DNA of 64,000 bases from Parabacteroides chinchillae (GCF_900108035.1 NZ_FNVS01000002.1:219857-283856); one strand, 5' to 3'; counted from the first letter of the stretch, positions 36,396 to 45,899 are shown. Made by a program: numbers and translations. Notes: generated by a model not told the origin, from the letters alone.

Positions 36396-36403
36396 TACCT
36401 TTG
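36396..36403 (+). promoter_or_regulatory. -7 element of the HsdR_N-like gene
   Basis: TACCTTTG on the plus strand, 31 bases before the ATG at 36435; lies close to the divergent amn start. Confidence 0.45.
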
Positions 36404-36422
36404 ATGGTAAAATATCAATTAG

Positions 36423-36430
36423 CAAATATA
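36423..36430 (-). promoter_or_regulatory. -7 element of amn-holA
   Basis: TATATTTG on the minus strand, 34 bases before the amn ATG; the two divergent promoters overlap. Confidence 0.45.
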
Positions 36431-36434
36431 GTAA

Positions 36435-36890
36435 ATGCTCTCGTTAAATTTACCAACATTCGCTGTCAATATAGCCGAAAAAGAAGGGAAGCGCATGATT
36501 TTGGATATTGTAAGACGCAAATACGTAGCTCTCACTCCAGAAGAATGGGTACGGCAACACTTTGTTAATTATCTTTTTACTACAAAAGGGTTTCCACATG
36601 AACTTTTGGCCAATGAAGTTTCCATCAAACTGAACAACACGTCAAAACGTTGTGATACAGTAATCTACAATCGTTTTTTAATTCCTTTAATGATCATAGA
36701 ATATAAAGCTCCTCACATAGAAATAACGAAAGAAGTATTTGACCAAATTGCGAGATACAATATGGCTTTAAAGGTAGAATACCTGACAGTAAGTAATGGT
36801 ATACACCACTTCTGTTGCAAAATTAACTACAACACACAAACATATACTTTCCTGGAAGATATACCCGAATATACTGATTTGGGGAAATAA
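36435..36890 (+). CDS. HsdR_N-like nuclease-fold protein
   Basis: The 151 residues match the N-terminal domain of type I restriction R subunits standing alone: VRRKYVALTPEEWVRQHFVNYL, FPHELLANEVSIKL, RCDTVIYNRFLIPLMIIEYKAPH. The Glu ... Asp ... E-x-K spacing fits a PD-(D/E)xK nuclease core. There are no restriction-methylation genes nearby. Such single-domain proteins are common next to holA in Bacteroidetes, which suggests a housekeeping or DNA-repair role; this is from general knowledge of the group and not proven. Confidence 0.82.
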   Translation: MLSLNLPTFAVNIAEKEGKRMILDIVRRKYVALTPEEWVRQHFVNYLFTTKGFPHELLANEVSIKLNNTSKRCDTVIYNRFLIPLMIIEYKAPHIEITKEVFDQIARYNMALKVEYLTVSNGIHHFCCKINYNTQTYTFLEDIPEYTDLGK

Positions 36891-37304
36891 AAAACTTTCT
36901 ATCCTTAAAAAAAGACAGAATATTCACATTATAAAATGACTCTCCCCTTATCCTTCAACGCATAAACTGTAGACGGATAAGGGTTCGTCAGCCCAACCAT
37001 TGATAAGGAGGAGGCAAATAGCTTTTCCTAAAAAAGATATCTGACAAAAAAACGCGGATTGTTACTTTTCCGGAAAAAACGAAAATAGTTTCAGAAGAGA
37101 AAGTTTTATTTTGGAATTCCAGTCCGGGGAAAGGGAATAGTATCAAAATAAAACTCTGCACAATAGACAAAACAGTAAACCACAGAGAATCTTGAATATA
37201 TTGAGTTGAAAAATATTGCATATTTTGTACGTTACTAATTAAATTGCAACAAACATAGCAATATTTATTTATCAAGCAAATAATATTTGACCAAAAAGAT
37301 GTTT
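36891..37304. other. Intergenic region without a supported gene
   Basis: Holds a stem CCCTTATCC (36945-36953) / GGATAAGGG (36975-36983) without a T tract. A 95-codon minus-strand frame (36988-37275) is present but has no signal, domain or start context I can support. Confidence 0.5.
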
Positions 37305-37523
37305 TTAATTAAAAAAACTATTTTTTTCCATCATCTTCAGTATATTCAAATTCATTTTCTTTGCATATAACTCGATAGAATCTGATTTATATTCATATCT
37401 CATGGCTTCAGGTGTAGTAGTAATAACCTGTTCCGGAGTACGTAGTTTCATATCTTTCTCCTTATCAAAGAATAAAGAATAACCCAATAACACTACAAAA
37501 AATGATAATATCAACGGCTTCAT
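37305..37523 (-). CDS. Small membrane-anchored protein
   Basis: A 72-residue predicted protein: one hydrophobic helix at residues 3-19 (PLILSFFVVLLGYSLFF), then a charged part (DKEKDMKLRTPEQVITTTPEAMRYEYKSDSIE) that could be helical. I recognise no family. The pattern of membrane anchor plus soluble tail is a plausible small inner-membrane protein; the gene stands alone between nqrF and the HsdR_N-like gene. Coding potential is only moderate. Confidence 0.5.
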   Translation of the reverse strand: MKPLILSFFVVLLGYSLFFDKEKDMKLRTPEQVITTTPEAMRYEYKSDSIELYAKKMNLNILKMMEKNSFFN

Positions 37524-37668
37524 GTCTACTTCTTTTAAATCTACATTAGCTTAGATGTAATTATAACGCTAAACGCTGCATTATATTTCATGTTTTTTGG
37601 AGAATAAGGTAATTTATTTTCTTTTTCCGCAAAAAAACATCTGGTAATGTGCTTTTTTTAGAAACAAA

Positions 37669-37698
37669 AACGGGGAAAGAATGTTCTCCTTTCCCCGT
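37669..37698 (-). terminator. Terminator of the nqr operon
   Basis: CGGGGAAAG / CTTTCCCCG stem with a 9-base loop, 24 bases past the nqrF stop on the minus strand; a run of T follows (TTTTTGTTTC). Confidence 0.8.
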
Positions 37699-37721
37699 AA
37701 TAAATAAACCGTGATTTATCT

Positions 37722-39011
37722 TTAAGCTCCGAAATCATCGAAGTGTAACATCTCACGCGGAACACCCAGATTATCAAGCATATTTTCTACAGCTTTTGAC
37801 ATTGGGCCCGGACCGCACATATAGTATTCTATATCTTCAGGAGCTTCATGATCCTTCAAATAAGTATCATAAATTACCTGATGAACAAAACCTGCCGTAT
37901 ATTTTACACCTGCAGCATCTGCAGCAGGATCCGGACGATCCAATGCCAAATGGAATGTAAAATTAGGAAATTCCTTTTCAATTGACAGGAAGTCCTCCAA
38001 ATAAAATACTTCATTCAATGCACGGGCACCGTAGAAGTACGACATCTTACGATCCGTAGTCTTCAAAGTATTCGTCATATGCATAATCTGAGCACGTAGA
38101 GGAGCCATACCGGCACCACCACCAATCCACATCATTTCGCGCTTAGAGTTGAAAATCGGGTGGAAATCACCATAAGGGCCGCTCATAGTCACTTTATCAC
38201 CCGGCTTCAGGGTAAAGATATAAGAAGACGCGATACCTGGCATTACATCCTGGAATCCAGGACCCTGATCTTTCGGTTTGAACGGCGGAGTAGCAATACG
38301 TACAGTCAACATGATACGATCGCCTTCTGCCGGATAGTTAGCCATTGAATAAGCACGGATAGTCGGCTCGTCATTCTTACATTTCAAGCCGAATAAACCA
38401 AAGTTTTTCCAGGCTCCCATATATTCGTCGCCAATTAAGTTCTTATCTATATCCTTGTCATAGTCCATAGAATAAGCAGGAATCTTAATCTGGGCATAAG
38501 AACCCGGAATAAAGTCCATGTGTTCTCCCTTCGGCAAAGCAACGATAAATTCTTTGATAAAAGTAGCAACGTTCTTATTGCTGATAACTTCACATTCCCA
38601 TTCTTTAACACCGAATACTTCATCCGGAACCTGAACAGTCATATTTTCCTTTACTTTACACTGGCATGCCAAACGCCAATTATCTTTCACCTGCTTACGA
38701 GAGAAAAATCCCTTTTCTGTTGGCAAAATTTCACCACCGCCTTCAATAACCTGAGCACGGCACTGTCCACATTTACCACCACCACCACAAGCTGACGACA
38801 AGAAAATACCGCCACTCTGCAAAGCGCCAAGCAGCGTTCCACCTATAGGAGTTTCTATTTCTTTTTCCCCATTTACCTCCAGCTTCACATTACCGGACGG
38901 TACCAATTTTGCTTTAGCGTACAACAATGCACCTACAAGGATCAGTGTAACCAAAAGGAATACAACTGCCCCTGTTGCAATAGTAAGTCCGCCAGACATT
39001 AATAAAGTCAT
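37722..39011 (-). CDS. nqrF: Na+-translocating NADH:quinone reductase, subunit F
   Basis: Entry point of electrons: oxidises NADH through FAD and a [2Fe-2S] cluster. The 429 residues begin with a membrane helix (GAVVFLLVTLILVGALLYA), then a ferredoxin domain with SACGGGGKCGQCRAQV and LACQCKV (four Cys), and an FNR-type reductase with RAYSMANYP (FAD), GIASSYIFTLKPGD, MWIGGGAGMAPLRAQI and EYYMCGPGPMSKAV (NADH). Last gene of the nqr operon. Confidence 0.97.
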   Translation of the reverse strand: MTLLMSGGLTIATGAVVFLLVTLILVGALLYAKAKLVPSGNVKLEVNGEKEIETPIGGTLLGALQSGGIFLSSACGGGGKCGQCRAQVIEGGGEILPTEKGFFSRKQVKDNWRLACQCKVKENMTVQVPDEVFGVKEWECEVISNKNVATFIKEFIVALPKGEHMDFIPGSYAQIKIPAYSMDYDKDIDKNLIGDEYMGAWKNFGLFGLKCKNDEPTIRAYSMANYPAEGDRIMLTVRIATPPFKPKDQGPGFQDVMPGIASSYIFTLKPGDKVTMSGPYGDFHPIFNSKREMMWIGGGAGMAPLRAQIMHMTNTLKTTDRKMSYFYGARALNEVFYLEDFLSIEKEFPNFTFHLALDRPDPAADAAGVKYTAGFVHQVIYDTYLKDHEAPEDIEYYMCGPGPMSKAVENMLDNLGVPREMLHFDDFGA

Positions 39012-39039
39012 CTTTATTTCTGATTTAATGCGTTAATAC

Positions 39040-39657
39040 TTAGATCTTAAGTCCGGAGAAGCACATAAATGCAATACCCATCAGACCTGTAATGATAAAG
39101 GTAATACCCAGACCTTTCAATGGTTTAGGGATATCTGAGTAAGTCAATTTCTCACGGATTGCAGCCATACCAACAATAGCCAGCATCCATCCGATACCAG
39201 AACCTAAGCCATAAACAGTAGCAACTCCCACGTTAGGGAATGCTTTCTGCTGCATAAACAACGAACCACCCAAGATAGCACAGTTTACAGCGATCAGAGG
39301 TAAAAATATACCCAATGATGCATATAATGACGGTGAAAATTTTTCGACAGCCATTTCAACTAACTGTGTAAAAGAAGCGATTGTAGCAATAAAGAGGATA
39401 AATGAGAGGAAGCTCAGATTTACATTCTGAAAATCAGCCCCTAACCAACTAAGCGCTCCTTCTTTCAATACATAGTTCTCAAGCATATAGTTAATAGGCA
39501 ATGTACAAACAAGGATGAATGTTACCGCCATACCTAATCCTAAAGCAGTCTTCACATTCTTAGAAACAGCCACGAACGAACACATACCCAAATAGTATGC
39601 GAAAATCATGTTGTCAACAAAGATTGAGCGGACAAATGTGCTTAAATATTGTTCCAT
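39040..39657 (-). CDS. nqrE: Na+-translocating NADH:quinone reductase, subunit E
   Basis: Integral membrane subunit with six helices. The 205 residues show YYLGMCSFVAVSKNVKTALGLGMAVTF, INYMLENYVL and VNCAILGGSLFMQQ, with the conserved membrane Cys residues (MCSF and NCAI) that ligate an iron centre between NqrD and NqrE. Confidence 0.97.
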   Translation of the reverse strand: MEQYLSTFVRSIFVDNMIFAYYLGMCSFVAVSKNVKTALGLGMAVTFILVCTLPINYMLENYVLKEGALSWLGADFQNVNLSFLSFILFIATIASFTQLVEMAVEKFSPSLYASLGIFLPLIAVNCAILGGSLFMQQKAFPNVGVATVYGLGSGIGWMLAIVGMAAIREKLTYSDIPKPLKGLGITFIITGLMGIAFMCFSGLKI

Positions 39658-39680
39658 TCTATTTTCTGTTTAATGGTTTC

Positions 39681-40310
39681 TTAATTTTCCTGTAGTTCTT
39701 TGTTACGTGAACGGTGAACCCATATAATTACGGCGACAACGATCAGGGCCATAGGAGGCAGAATCATCAACCCGTTGTTTACATAGCCGAAGTCATAAAA
39801 TGCCTGCGGGATAACCTGGAAGCCCAGCAATGTACCAGAACCAAGTAATTCACGAAAGAATCCAACAATAATCAGAATCAACGCATATCCTAAACCATTA
39901 CCGATACCGTCCAGAAAAGATTCCCACGGACCATTACCCAAAGCAAATGCTTCCAAACGTCCCATCAGAATACAGTTTGTGATAATCAAACCTACAAATA
40001 CAGACAATTGCTTATTGACATCATAAGCAAAAGCCTTCAGAACTTCACTTACAATTGTTACCAAAGCCGCAACAACTACCAACTGAACAATAATACGTAT
40101 ACGATTAGGAATCGTATTACGAAGCAGTGATATAATTACATTGGCAAAAGCCACGACAGCCGTTACTGAAATACCCATTACAATAGCCGGCTCCAGTTTT
40201 GATGTTACAGCCAATGCAGAACATATACCCAGCATCTGAACGATAACGGGGTTGTTTGCACTCAACGGGCCTAACAACGTTTCCTTATTCTTATTAGATA
40301 ATAATCCCAT
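39681..40310 (-). CDS. nqrD: Na+-translocating NADH:quinone reductase, subunit D
   Basis: Integral membrane subunit paired with NqrE. The 209 residues show NPVIVQMLGICSALAVTSKLEPAIVMG and FVGLIITNCILMGRLEAFA, with the Cys residues (GICS, NCIL) that share the intramembrane iron centre. It lies 4 bases before nqrC's stop on the same strand order. Confidence 0.97.
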   Translation of the reverse strand: MGLLSNKNKETLLGPLSANNPVIVQMLGICSALAVTSKLEPAIVMGISVTAVVAFANVIISLLRNTIPNRIRIIVQLVVVAALVTIVSEVLKAFAYDVNKQLSVFVGLIITNCILMGRLEAFALGNGPWESFLDGIGNGLGYALILIIVGFFRELLGSGTLLGFQVIPQAFYDFGYVNNGLMILPPMALIVVAVIIWVHRSRNKELQEN

Positions 40311-40313
40311 TTT

Positions 40314-41126
40314 TTACTGATTTTGTGAAGTTAAAAACTTAACATAGCCATTCAAACTATTGAACAACATGGCATCAACACCTTTACTTGTAATTGTACC
40401 ACCGGAGATGCCGTCAATATAATCCTGACCGGCAACACTCTTTCCTGGTTTGACAACAGCAATTGACTTGAATACACCATCTACAAAAATATGTTTACCA
40501 ACAAACTCTTTGCTGAACGCAGGCTTAGAAATTTCAGCACCCAGACCCGGAGTTTCTCCCTGGTGGCTAAAGTCTGCGCCATAAACTGTATTCTTATCCT
40601 GGTCCAAAGAGATGTAACCCCAAAGCGGTCCCCAAAGCCCTGCACCGTGCAAAGCCAGAATATATTTGGTTTTACCGTCTACATTTGCAATAAATACCGG
40701 ATACTCATGTTCTGCTGCTGCTTTCACCACATCAGCGCTAAATGCGTCACCTTCTACTTTTTCACCATTTTCATTAACTAAGAATGCTTCCTTAATCAAT
40801 TCATTATATTTGGCTTCGGCTTCAGAAGCAGGAACCGTTACATTAATAGAACGAAGAATCTGTTGTCTCTTATCGTTTTCTTCATTCTTTTGCTGGAAAG
40901 ATCTCAGGGATTGAGAAGTAAAAGCCAGCACAACTGCAACTAATACAACCATTACGGATGCATATATTATAGTATAAGCATTACTATTACGGTCTATTCC
41001 TTTCTTCTCAGCCTTTACTTCTTCAAATTCTGAAGCAGGAGCTGCACAAATAGGACACACGTCAGGCGCCTTATCTCCTTCGTGGACATAGCCACATACT
41101 TTACATCTAAATTTCTTTGTAGCCAT
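40314..41126 (-). CDS. nqrC: Na+-NQR subunit C with an N-terminal rubredoxin-like domain
   Basis: Covalent-FMN subunit in the Na+-NQR electron path. Residues ~1-40 are an extra rubredoxin-like domain: FRCKVCGYVHEG ... VCPICAAP with two CxxC pairs. The usual NqrC begins near residue 48 (NAYTIIYASVMVVLVAVVLAF, membrane helix) and continues with a periplasmic FMN-binding domain including GISGGTITSKGV, whose Thr should carry FMN (SGAT-type motif). The 270-residue length is longer than ordinary NqrC by about the size of the added domain. The N-terminal ATG at 41126 is the first available in frame. The extra domain would face the cytosol, near NqrF. Confidence 0.93.
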   Translation of the reverse strand: MATKKFRCKVCGYVHEGDKAPDVCPICAAPASEFEEVKAEKKGIDRNSNAYTIIYASVMVVLVAVVLAFTSQSLRSFQQKNEENDKRQQILRSINVTVPASEAEAKYNELIKEAFLVNENGEKVEGDAFSADVVKAAAEHEYPVFIANVDGKTKYILALHGAGLWGPLWGYISLDQDKNTVYGADFSHQGETPGLGAEISKPAFSKEFVGKHIFVDGVFKSIAVVKPGKSVAGQDYIDGISGGTITSKGVDAMLFNSLNGYVKFLTSQNQ

Positions 41127-41134
41127 ACTCCTTC

Positions 41135-42346
41135 TTATTTATTCATTGTAATACTACGTTTCAATCTGTGGGTAATATTAGCTTCCACTACATAATAATC
41201 GATCAACGGAGCAAATACGTTCATCAGCAAGATAGCCAACATCATACCTTCAGGATAACCAGGATTCAATGCACGGATAATAATAGCCATAGCACCAACA
41301 AGGAAACCGTAGATATATTTACCTGTTTCCGTACGGGCTGATGTTACAGGGTCTGTTGCCATAAACACAGCACCAAAAGCAAAACCTCCTAAAAACAAAT
41401 GATCAAGAGGAGTCACAGCCATTGCTACCGTACTACCGATCATATTAAATATTGCAGCCATGAATGCTCCACCAACAAATACAGAAATCATAGTTTTCCA
41501 ACTAGCAATCTTTGTAATTAATAAGATGGCTGCTCCAATTAAAATAGCCAAAACAGAAGTTTCACCGATAGAACCCGGTATCAATCCGATAAATGCATCC
41601 ATAGTTGTAAGCGGATGTCCCAAAACATCAACGGCTTGGAAAGAACCAACCATATCATTCGGAGCAACAGCAATCTGACCTAATGGAGTTGCACCGGAGA
41701 ATCCGTCTACAACCTGACCGCCTCCAATTCCAAATGTATCAGTAGTACGAACCCAAACCTGATCGCCGGACATTGCTGCCGGATAAGCAAAGAACAAGAA
41801 TGCGCGGGTTACTAATGCCACATTAAATACATTATAACCTGTACCTCCAAATACTTCCTTAGCAAATATTACAGCAAATGCAGTAGCTACAGCAATCATC
41901 CACAATGGAGTATCCACCGGAACAATCATCGGGATCAAGATACCGGATACAAGGAAACCTTCCTGAATTTCCTCCTTCTTAGCCTGAGCAACAGCAAATT
42001 CTATACCCAAACCAACTACATACGAAACAATGATCTTAGGCAATACGGCCAAAAGACCAAAAATAAAAGTCATGCAAAATCCGGGATCAGCACCTACTGC
42101 CAAGTTATGCTGATAGCCGACATTATACATACCAAAAAGCAAAGCAGGCAACAAAGCAATCACAACAACTATCATTGTGCGCTTTGAGTCAATACTGTCA
42201 TGAATATGTACGCCTGATTTTGATGTTGTATTCGGAACAAACAAAAATGTTTCGAAACCATCAAACACAGAACGGAACATCGCCAGCTTTCCGCCCTCCT
42301 CAAAGTTAGGCTTAATCTTGTCGAGATAATTCCTTAACGCTTTCAA
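41135..42346 (-). CDS. nqrB: Na+-translocating NADH:quinone reductase, subunit B
   Basis: Main membrane subunit, holding covalent FMN and riboflavin and implicated in Na+ transport. The 403 residues have about ten helices and the FMN site DGFSGATPLGQIA (Thr of SGAT). An N-terminal GVHIHDSIDSKRTM segment is typical. Confidence 0.97.
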   Translation of the reverse strand: MKALRNYLDKIKPNFEEGGKLAMFRSVFDGFETFLFVPNTTSKSGVHIHDSIDSKRTMIVVVIALLPALLFGMYNVGYQHNLAVGADPGFCMTFIFGLLAVLPKIIVSYVVGLGIEFAVAQAKKEEIQEGFLVSGILIPMIVPVDTPLWMIAVATAFAVIFAKEVFGGTGYNVFNVALVTRAFLFFAYPAAMSGDQVWVRTTDTFGIGGGQVVDGFSGATPLGQIAVAPNDMVGSFQAVDVLGHPLTTMDAFIGLIPGSIGETSVLAILIGAAILLITKIASWKTMISVFVGGAFMAAIFNMIGSTVAMAVTPLDHLFLGGFAFGAVFMATDPVTSARTETGKYIYGFLVGAMAIIIRALNPGYPEGMMLAILLMNVFAPLIDYYVVEANITHRLKRSITMNK

Positions 42347-42368
42347 TGTATTCTAATTTTTAATGTTA

Positions 42369-43718
42369 TTAATTCATTTCCTTGTACATCAGGTCAAGAC
42401 CATTGCGTACTATTTTCTGTATTTCTATCTTCGAAGTATCTACAAATTCGCATAAAGCAAAATCTTCAGGAGCTACTTCGTATATACCCAGGTTTTCCAT
42501 CTTATCAATATCAAAAGCAATAATCGCTTTCAACAGATATTCCGGATAAATATCCATAGGGAATACTTTATCATACTCGTTAGACATGATCATGGCACGT
42601 TTACCACCTTTAATACGGGCATCTATAACATATTCTTTGTTTTTGCCAGACAACCAGGTCAGATAAGAATGACTTGTACTATACTTTCCAAAACCGGGAA
42701 CACCCCAACCCAGGAACTCATGAGTATCATCACCTTCAGGAATAATAGTTATCTGATTATCGTATGCACCCAGATAGCCGTCATTCAAAACCTTAGTACC
42801 GGTCAATACATTGCCACTGATAATACGAACATGTTCATTATTATTCAATATCTTACCTTTTACAAGACTTTCGATTGTACATCCGGCTATTGTTTTGATA
42901 TATCCTCTTTCTGTCGTTTCAGAACCTGTTATCGCAACCAAGCGGCTAAAGTCGGCAACACCTTTATTAAATAAGCGTCCGATCATAATAACATCAGCAG
43001 GATTAACGGTCCAAACAACTTCCCCTTTATTAATAGGCTTAACATGATTAATCTGTACCCCTACATTAGCTGCAGGGTGCGGACCTTCCACTTCTATAAT
43101 TTCAACATTATTTGCTTTTACGGAAGAACCTCTCCTTATTCCAACATATACCTTTCCGGTGGTAAGTTTAGCAAGAGCATCCAATCCTGTCTGAAAATCA
43201 GCTTCTTGTCCTTTTATAATAAAATCGAAGTCTGGAGCTAACGGAGCCGAATAAAACGCAGAAACAAAAATGTCACGCGGAAAATCGGTAGGCGTTGCAA
43301 CAATGTCATACGGACGTTGTTTGATACAAGGCCACAAGCCGGCATTCAAGATAGCATCTCTTACTTCTTCACCATTCAGCGAGGCTACATTCTTTTTGCC
43401 GAATTCTTCATATTCGATCTGCGCATCCGGCTTTACAACAATGTTCAGCACTTTACGCTTTTCTCCTCGGTTTACGGCAGTTACTTCACCACTTACTGGC
43501 GAACCAAACTTGATTTCGGGACGGTTCTTGTCAATCATTAATACAGAACCTGCTTTGACTTTATCTCCTACTTTGACAACAACTTTAGGGATAATACCGT
43601 TATAATAATCGGGGACAATAGCATACGTGGCACTATTTCCTCCGTTTAACAGTACATCCGAAGCTTTGCCCTTCAGATTAATGTCTAAACCCTTTTTAAT
43701 CTTTATCACATTTGCCAT
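42369..43718 (-). CDS. nqrA: Na+-translocating NADH:quinone reductase, subunit A
   Basis: Peripheral cytosolic subunit of the complex, close to the quinone site. The ATG at 43718 gives MANVIKIKKGLDINLKG, the usual start (449 residues); an in-frame ATG at 43766 is rejected since a -7 box at 43754-43761 would begin transcription near 43747. Family segments include SPVSGEVTAVNRGEKRKVL, GPHPAANVGVQINH and TLKGGKRAMI-like RIKGGKRAMIM. First gene of nqrABCDEF; no maturation gene (apbE) adjoins. Confidence 0.96.
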   Translation of the reverse strand: MANVIKIKKGLDINLKGKASDVLLNGGNSATYAIVPDYYNGIIPKVVVKVGDKVKAGSVLMIDKNRPEIKFGSPVSGEVTAVNRGEKRKVLNIVVKPDAQIEYEEFGKKNVASLNGEEVRDAILNAGLWPCIKQRPYDIVATPTDFPRDIFVSAFYSAPLAPDFDFIIKGQEADFQTGLDALAKLTTGKVYVGIRRGSSVKANNVEIIEVEGPHPAANVGVQINHVKPINKGEVVWTVNPADVIMIGRLFNKGVADFSRLVAITGSETTERGYIKTIAGCTIESLVKGKILNNNEHVRIISGNVLTGTKVLNDGYLGAYDNQITIIPEGDDTHEFLGWGVPGFGKYSTSHSYLTWLSGKNKEYVIDARIKGGKRAMIMSNEYDKVFPMDIYPEYLLKAIIAFDIDKMENLGIYEVAPEDFALCEFVDTSKIEIQKIVRNGLDLMYKEMN

Positions 43719-43753
43719 GATACAACTAAAATTGTTTATATGTAATTTTCCCG

Positions 43754-43761
43754 CAAAAGTA
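43754..43761 (-). promoter_or_regulatory. -7 element of the nqr operon
   Basis: TACTTTTG on the minus strand; supports the nqrA start at 43718. Confidence 0.5.
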
Positions 43762-43817
43762 AACATTTTTTTATGCTTAAAAGCAGGTTTAGAGAAATAA
43801 TTAGAGAAATAATTCCA

Positions 43818-43825
43818 TAATTTTG
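43818..43825 (+). promoter_or_regulatory. -7 element of the plug-like protein gene
   Basis: TAATTTTG on the plus strand, 25 bases before the ATG at 43851. Confidence 0.45.
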
Positions 43826-43850
43826 CACCGGCAAAGAAATAATAAAGAAA

Positions 43851-45122
43851 ATGAAAGTATTTGGTACACTAATAATGCTACTCTGCTTCATCGGAATACC
43901 GGTGAAAGCACAACAAACGACGTATTATACAAACGTTAGCAACAAGCAAATAAAAACGCTCCAGGTAAAGGTTGCCGGAGAAATGTTTTCTAATCCATGT
44001 ATCGAATTAAACGGAGAAGATCGTATAGAAATAAATTTTGATGCATTGAATTCAGGAGGAGTACGTTATGCTTATTCTTTGATCCATTGTAATGCCGATT
44101 GGACGAAGTCTATCCTTTCTCCTATTGAATACATGAATGGTTTTCAAGGTATGACAATCGATGATTTTGCAAATTCAATGGGTACTACCGTACAATACAC
44201 CAACTATCGTCTTCTTATACCGAATGAAGATGTGCAACCAAAAGTATCAGGGAATTATGCTCTTACAGTATATAAGGAAGATAATCCCGCTGCAATAGTA
44301 TTTACGGCTTGTTTTTCTGTTGTAGAACCTATCGTAGGGGTTTCTGCCTCCGTTAGTGGCAACACTGACATTGACACAAACCAAAGCCACCAGCAGGTAA
44401 GCTTTGCCATCAACAACAAAAACTTTTCAATTCCTTATCCGCAAACCGACCTGAAAATATGGGTGTACCAAGACAATCGCCGCGATAATGCAGTAACAGG
44501 ATTACAACCTATGTCTATCCTGGAAAACCAAATCACCTATTCCAACAACCCAAAACTCATATTTGAAGCAGGAAATGAATACCGGCGTATGGAGTTTCTG
44601 AGCAACAAATATAACGGTATGCATATACAAAATATCACTTTCCACAACCCGTATTATAATGTGGAACTTATGAAAGATTACAAACGCACCAGCGAAAGTT
44701 ACCAGTATGACCAGGATCAGGACGGACGCTTTTTTATTCGTTGCAGCAACTGTAATGATCCCGACACGGAAGCCGATTATTTTATAGTTCACTTCACATT
44801 AGCTTGCGATGAAATCCCTGAAGGGAATGTCTATTTAAACGGAGAGCTATATAATAATGTATTAGACAACAATAGTAAAATGGACTATAACCCGGAAACA
44901 AACCAATACGAAAAAGCTGTATTATTAAAGCAAGGAAGTTACAACTATCAATATCTGTTTGTTCCGGATGGGCAAACTGTTGGAGAAACCGCTCCTATCG
45001 AAGGAAATTTCTATCAAACGGAAAACGAATATTCAATTTATGTATATTATCACCCGATGGGGACAAGATATGATCGTTTGATTGGTGTAACATCAGTTAA
45101 AAACGCTATGCAGGTATTTTAA
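43851..45122 (+). CDS. Type IX secretion plug-family protein (DUF5103)
   Basis: Secreted 423-residue protein with a signal peptide (MKVFGTLIMLLCFIGIPVKA). It shows the domain pattern of the family formerly called DUF5103: YTNVSNKQIKTLQVKVAG, GGVRYAYSLIHCNADWTKS, then EYMNGFQGMTIDDFANS, and a late YYHPMGTRYDRLIGV. In Flavobacterium a member plugs the SprA translocon of type IX secretion. No other T9SS gene lies in the window and gut Bacteroidales often lack T9SS, so the role here is open. Confidence 0.8.
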   Translation: MKVFGTLIMLLCFIGIPVKAQQTTYYTNVSNKQIKTLQVKVAGEMFSNPCIELNGEDRIEINFDALNSGGVRYAYSLIHCNADWTKSILSPIEYMNGFQGMTIDDFANSMGTTVQYTNYRLLIPNEDVQPKVSGNYALTVYKEDNPAAIVFTACFSVVEPIVGVSASVSGNTDIDTNQSHQQVSFAINNKNFSIPYPQTDLKIWVYQDNRRDNAVTGLQPMSILENQITYSNNPKLIFEAGNEYRRMEFLSNKYNGMHIQNITFHNPYYNVELMKDYKRTSESYQYDQDQDGRFFIRCSNCNDPDTEADYFIVHFTLACDEIPEGNVYLNGELYNNVLDNNSKMDYNPETNQYEKAVLLKQGSYNYQYLFVPDGQTVGETAPIEGNFYQTENEYSIYVYYHPMGTRYDRLIGVTSVKNAMQVF

Positions 45123-45142
45123 AACCGTCCCGATGATTTTAT

Positions 45143-45184
45143 AAAAAGATCCCGATGTTTTTTCGAAACCATCGGGATCTTTTC
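45143..45184 (+). terminator. Terminator after the plug-like gene
   Basis: AAAGATCCCGATG / CATCGGGATCTTT stem with a T-rich end. Confidence 0.88.
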
Positions 45185-45323
45185 TAAATCATTGTTGTTT
45201 CCGCTCCTGTCTATAACCAAAGTAGCAGATAATATCATTGTATTTTCCCGCCGCACCATATTGGATACTATAAAATTCTTACCTTTACGGAAAATTTATA
45301 TTTTCTAACATGGCACAAATACT

Positions 45324-45893
45324 ATGAAACTACTATTTTTCGACCTGGAAACAACAGGTATCAAATACTGGCGTAACGGAATCCATCAACTAAGTGGAGA
45401 AATTATCATAGATGGCGTTACGAAAGAATCTTTCAACTTCAATGTATGCCCCCATCCGAAATGCGATATAGAAGAAGAAGCTCTGAAAATATGCAATGTA
45501 ACCAAAGAACAAATACTGTCTTATCCCCCAATGGGGGAAATATATAGTAAATTTGTAGGCTTGCTGTCCAAATATATAGATAAGTATGATAAGAAAGACA
45601 AATTTTTCCTTGTTGGTTATAACAATGCTTCTTTTGACAATTATTTTCTAAAAGCTTTTTTCGTTCAGAACGGGGACAATTTCTTTTATTCGTGGTTTTG
45701 GGTAAACTCGATAGATGTAATGGTATTAGCCAGCCAGCACTTATTGGATAAACGTCCAAGCATGACCGATTTCAAACAAGAAACCGTAGCACGTACATTA
45801 GGAATAAAGCTTGACCCTACAAAACTTCATGATGCTTCGTATGATATTTATATCACCAAAGAGATATACAAGAGACTAACTACCCTATTTTAA
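45324..45893 (+). CDS. DnaQ-like 3'-5' exonuclease
   Basis: DEDDh exonuclease of 189 residues. Exo I motif FFDLETTG, Exo II NNASFDNYFL and Exo III HDASYDIYITKEIY are all present, giving the four acidic residues and the active His. Probably proofreading or nucleic-acid repair; substrate unknown. A TACCTTTA box lies upstream (45280-45287). Confidence 0.88.
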   Translation: MKLLFFDLETTGIKYWRNGIHQLSGEIIIDGVTKESFNFNVCPHPKCDIEEEALKICNVTKEQILSYPPMGEIYSKFVGLLSKYIDKYDKKDKFFLVGYNNASFDNYFLKAFFVQNGDNFFYSWFWVNSIDVMVLASQHLLDKRPSMTDFKQETVARTLGIKLDPTKLHDASYDIYITKEIYKRLTTLF

Positions 45894-45899
45894 GGAAAC

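Noticed and set aside
36435..36890. Restriction-modification system
   Set aside because: Only an HsdR_N-like domain is present; no methylase, specificity or motor subunit genes nearby.
36988..37275. A 95-codon minus-strand open frame
   Set aside because: Mostly low-complexity hydrophobic and aromatic residues, no start context, domain or promoter; may be remnant or chance.
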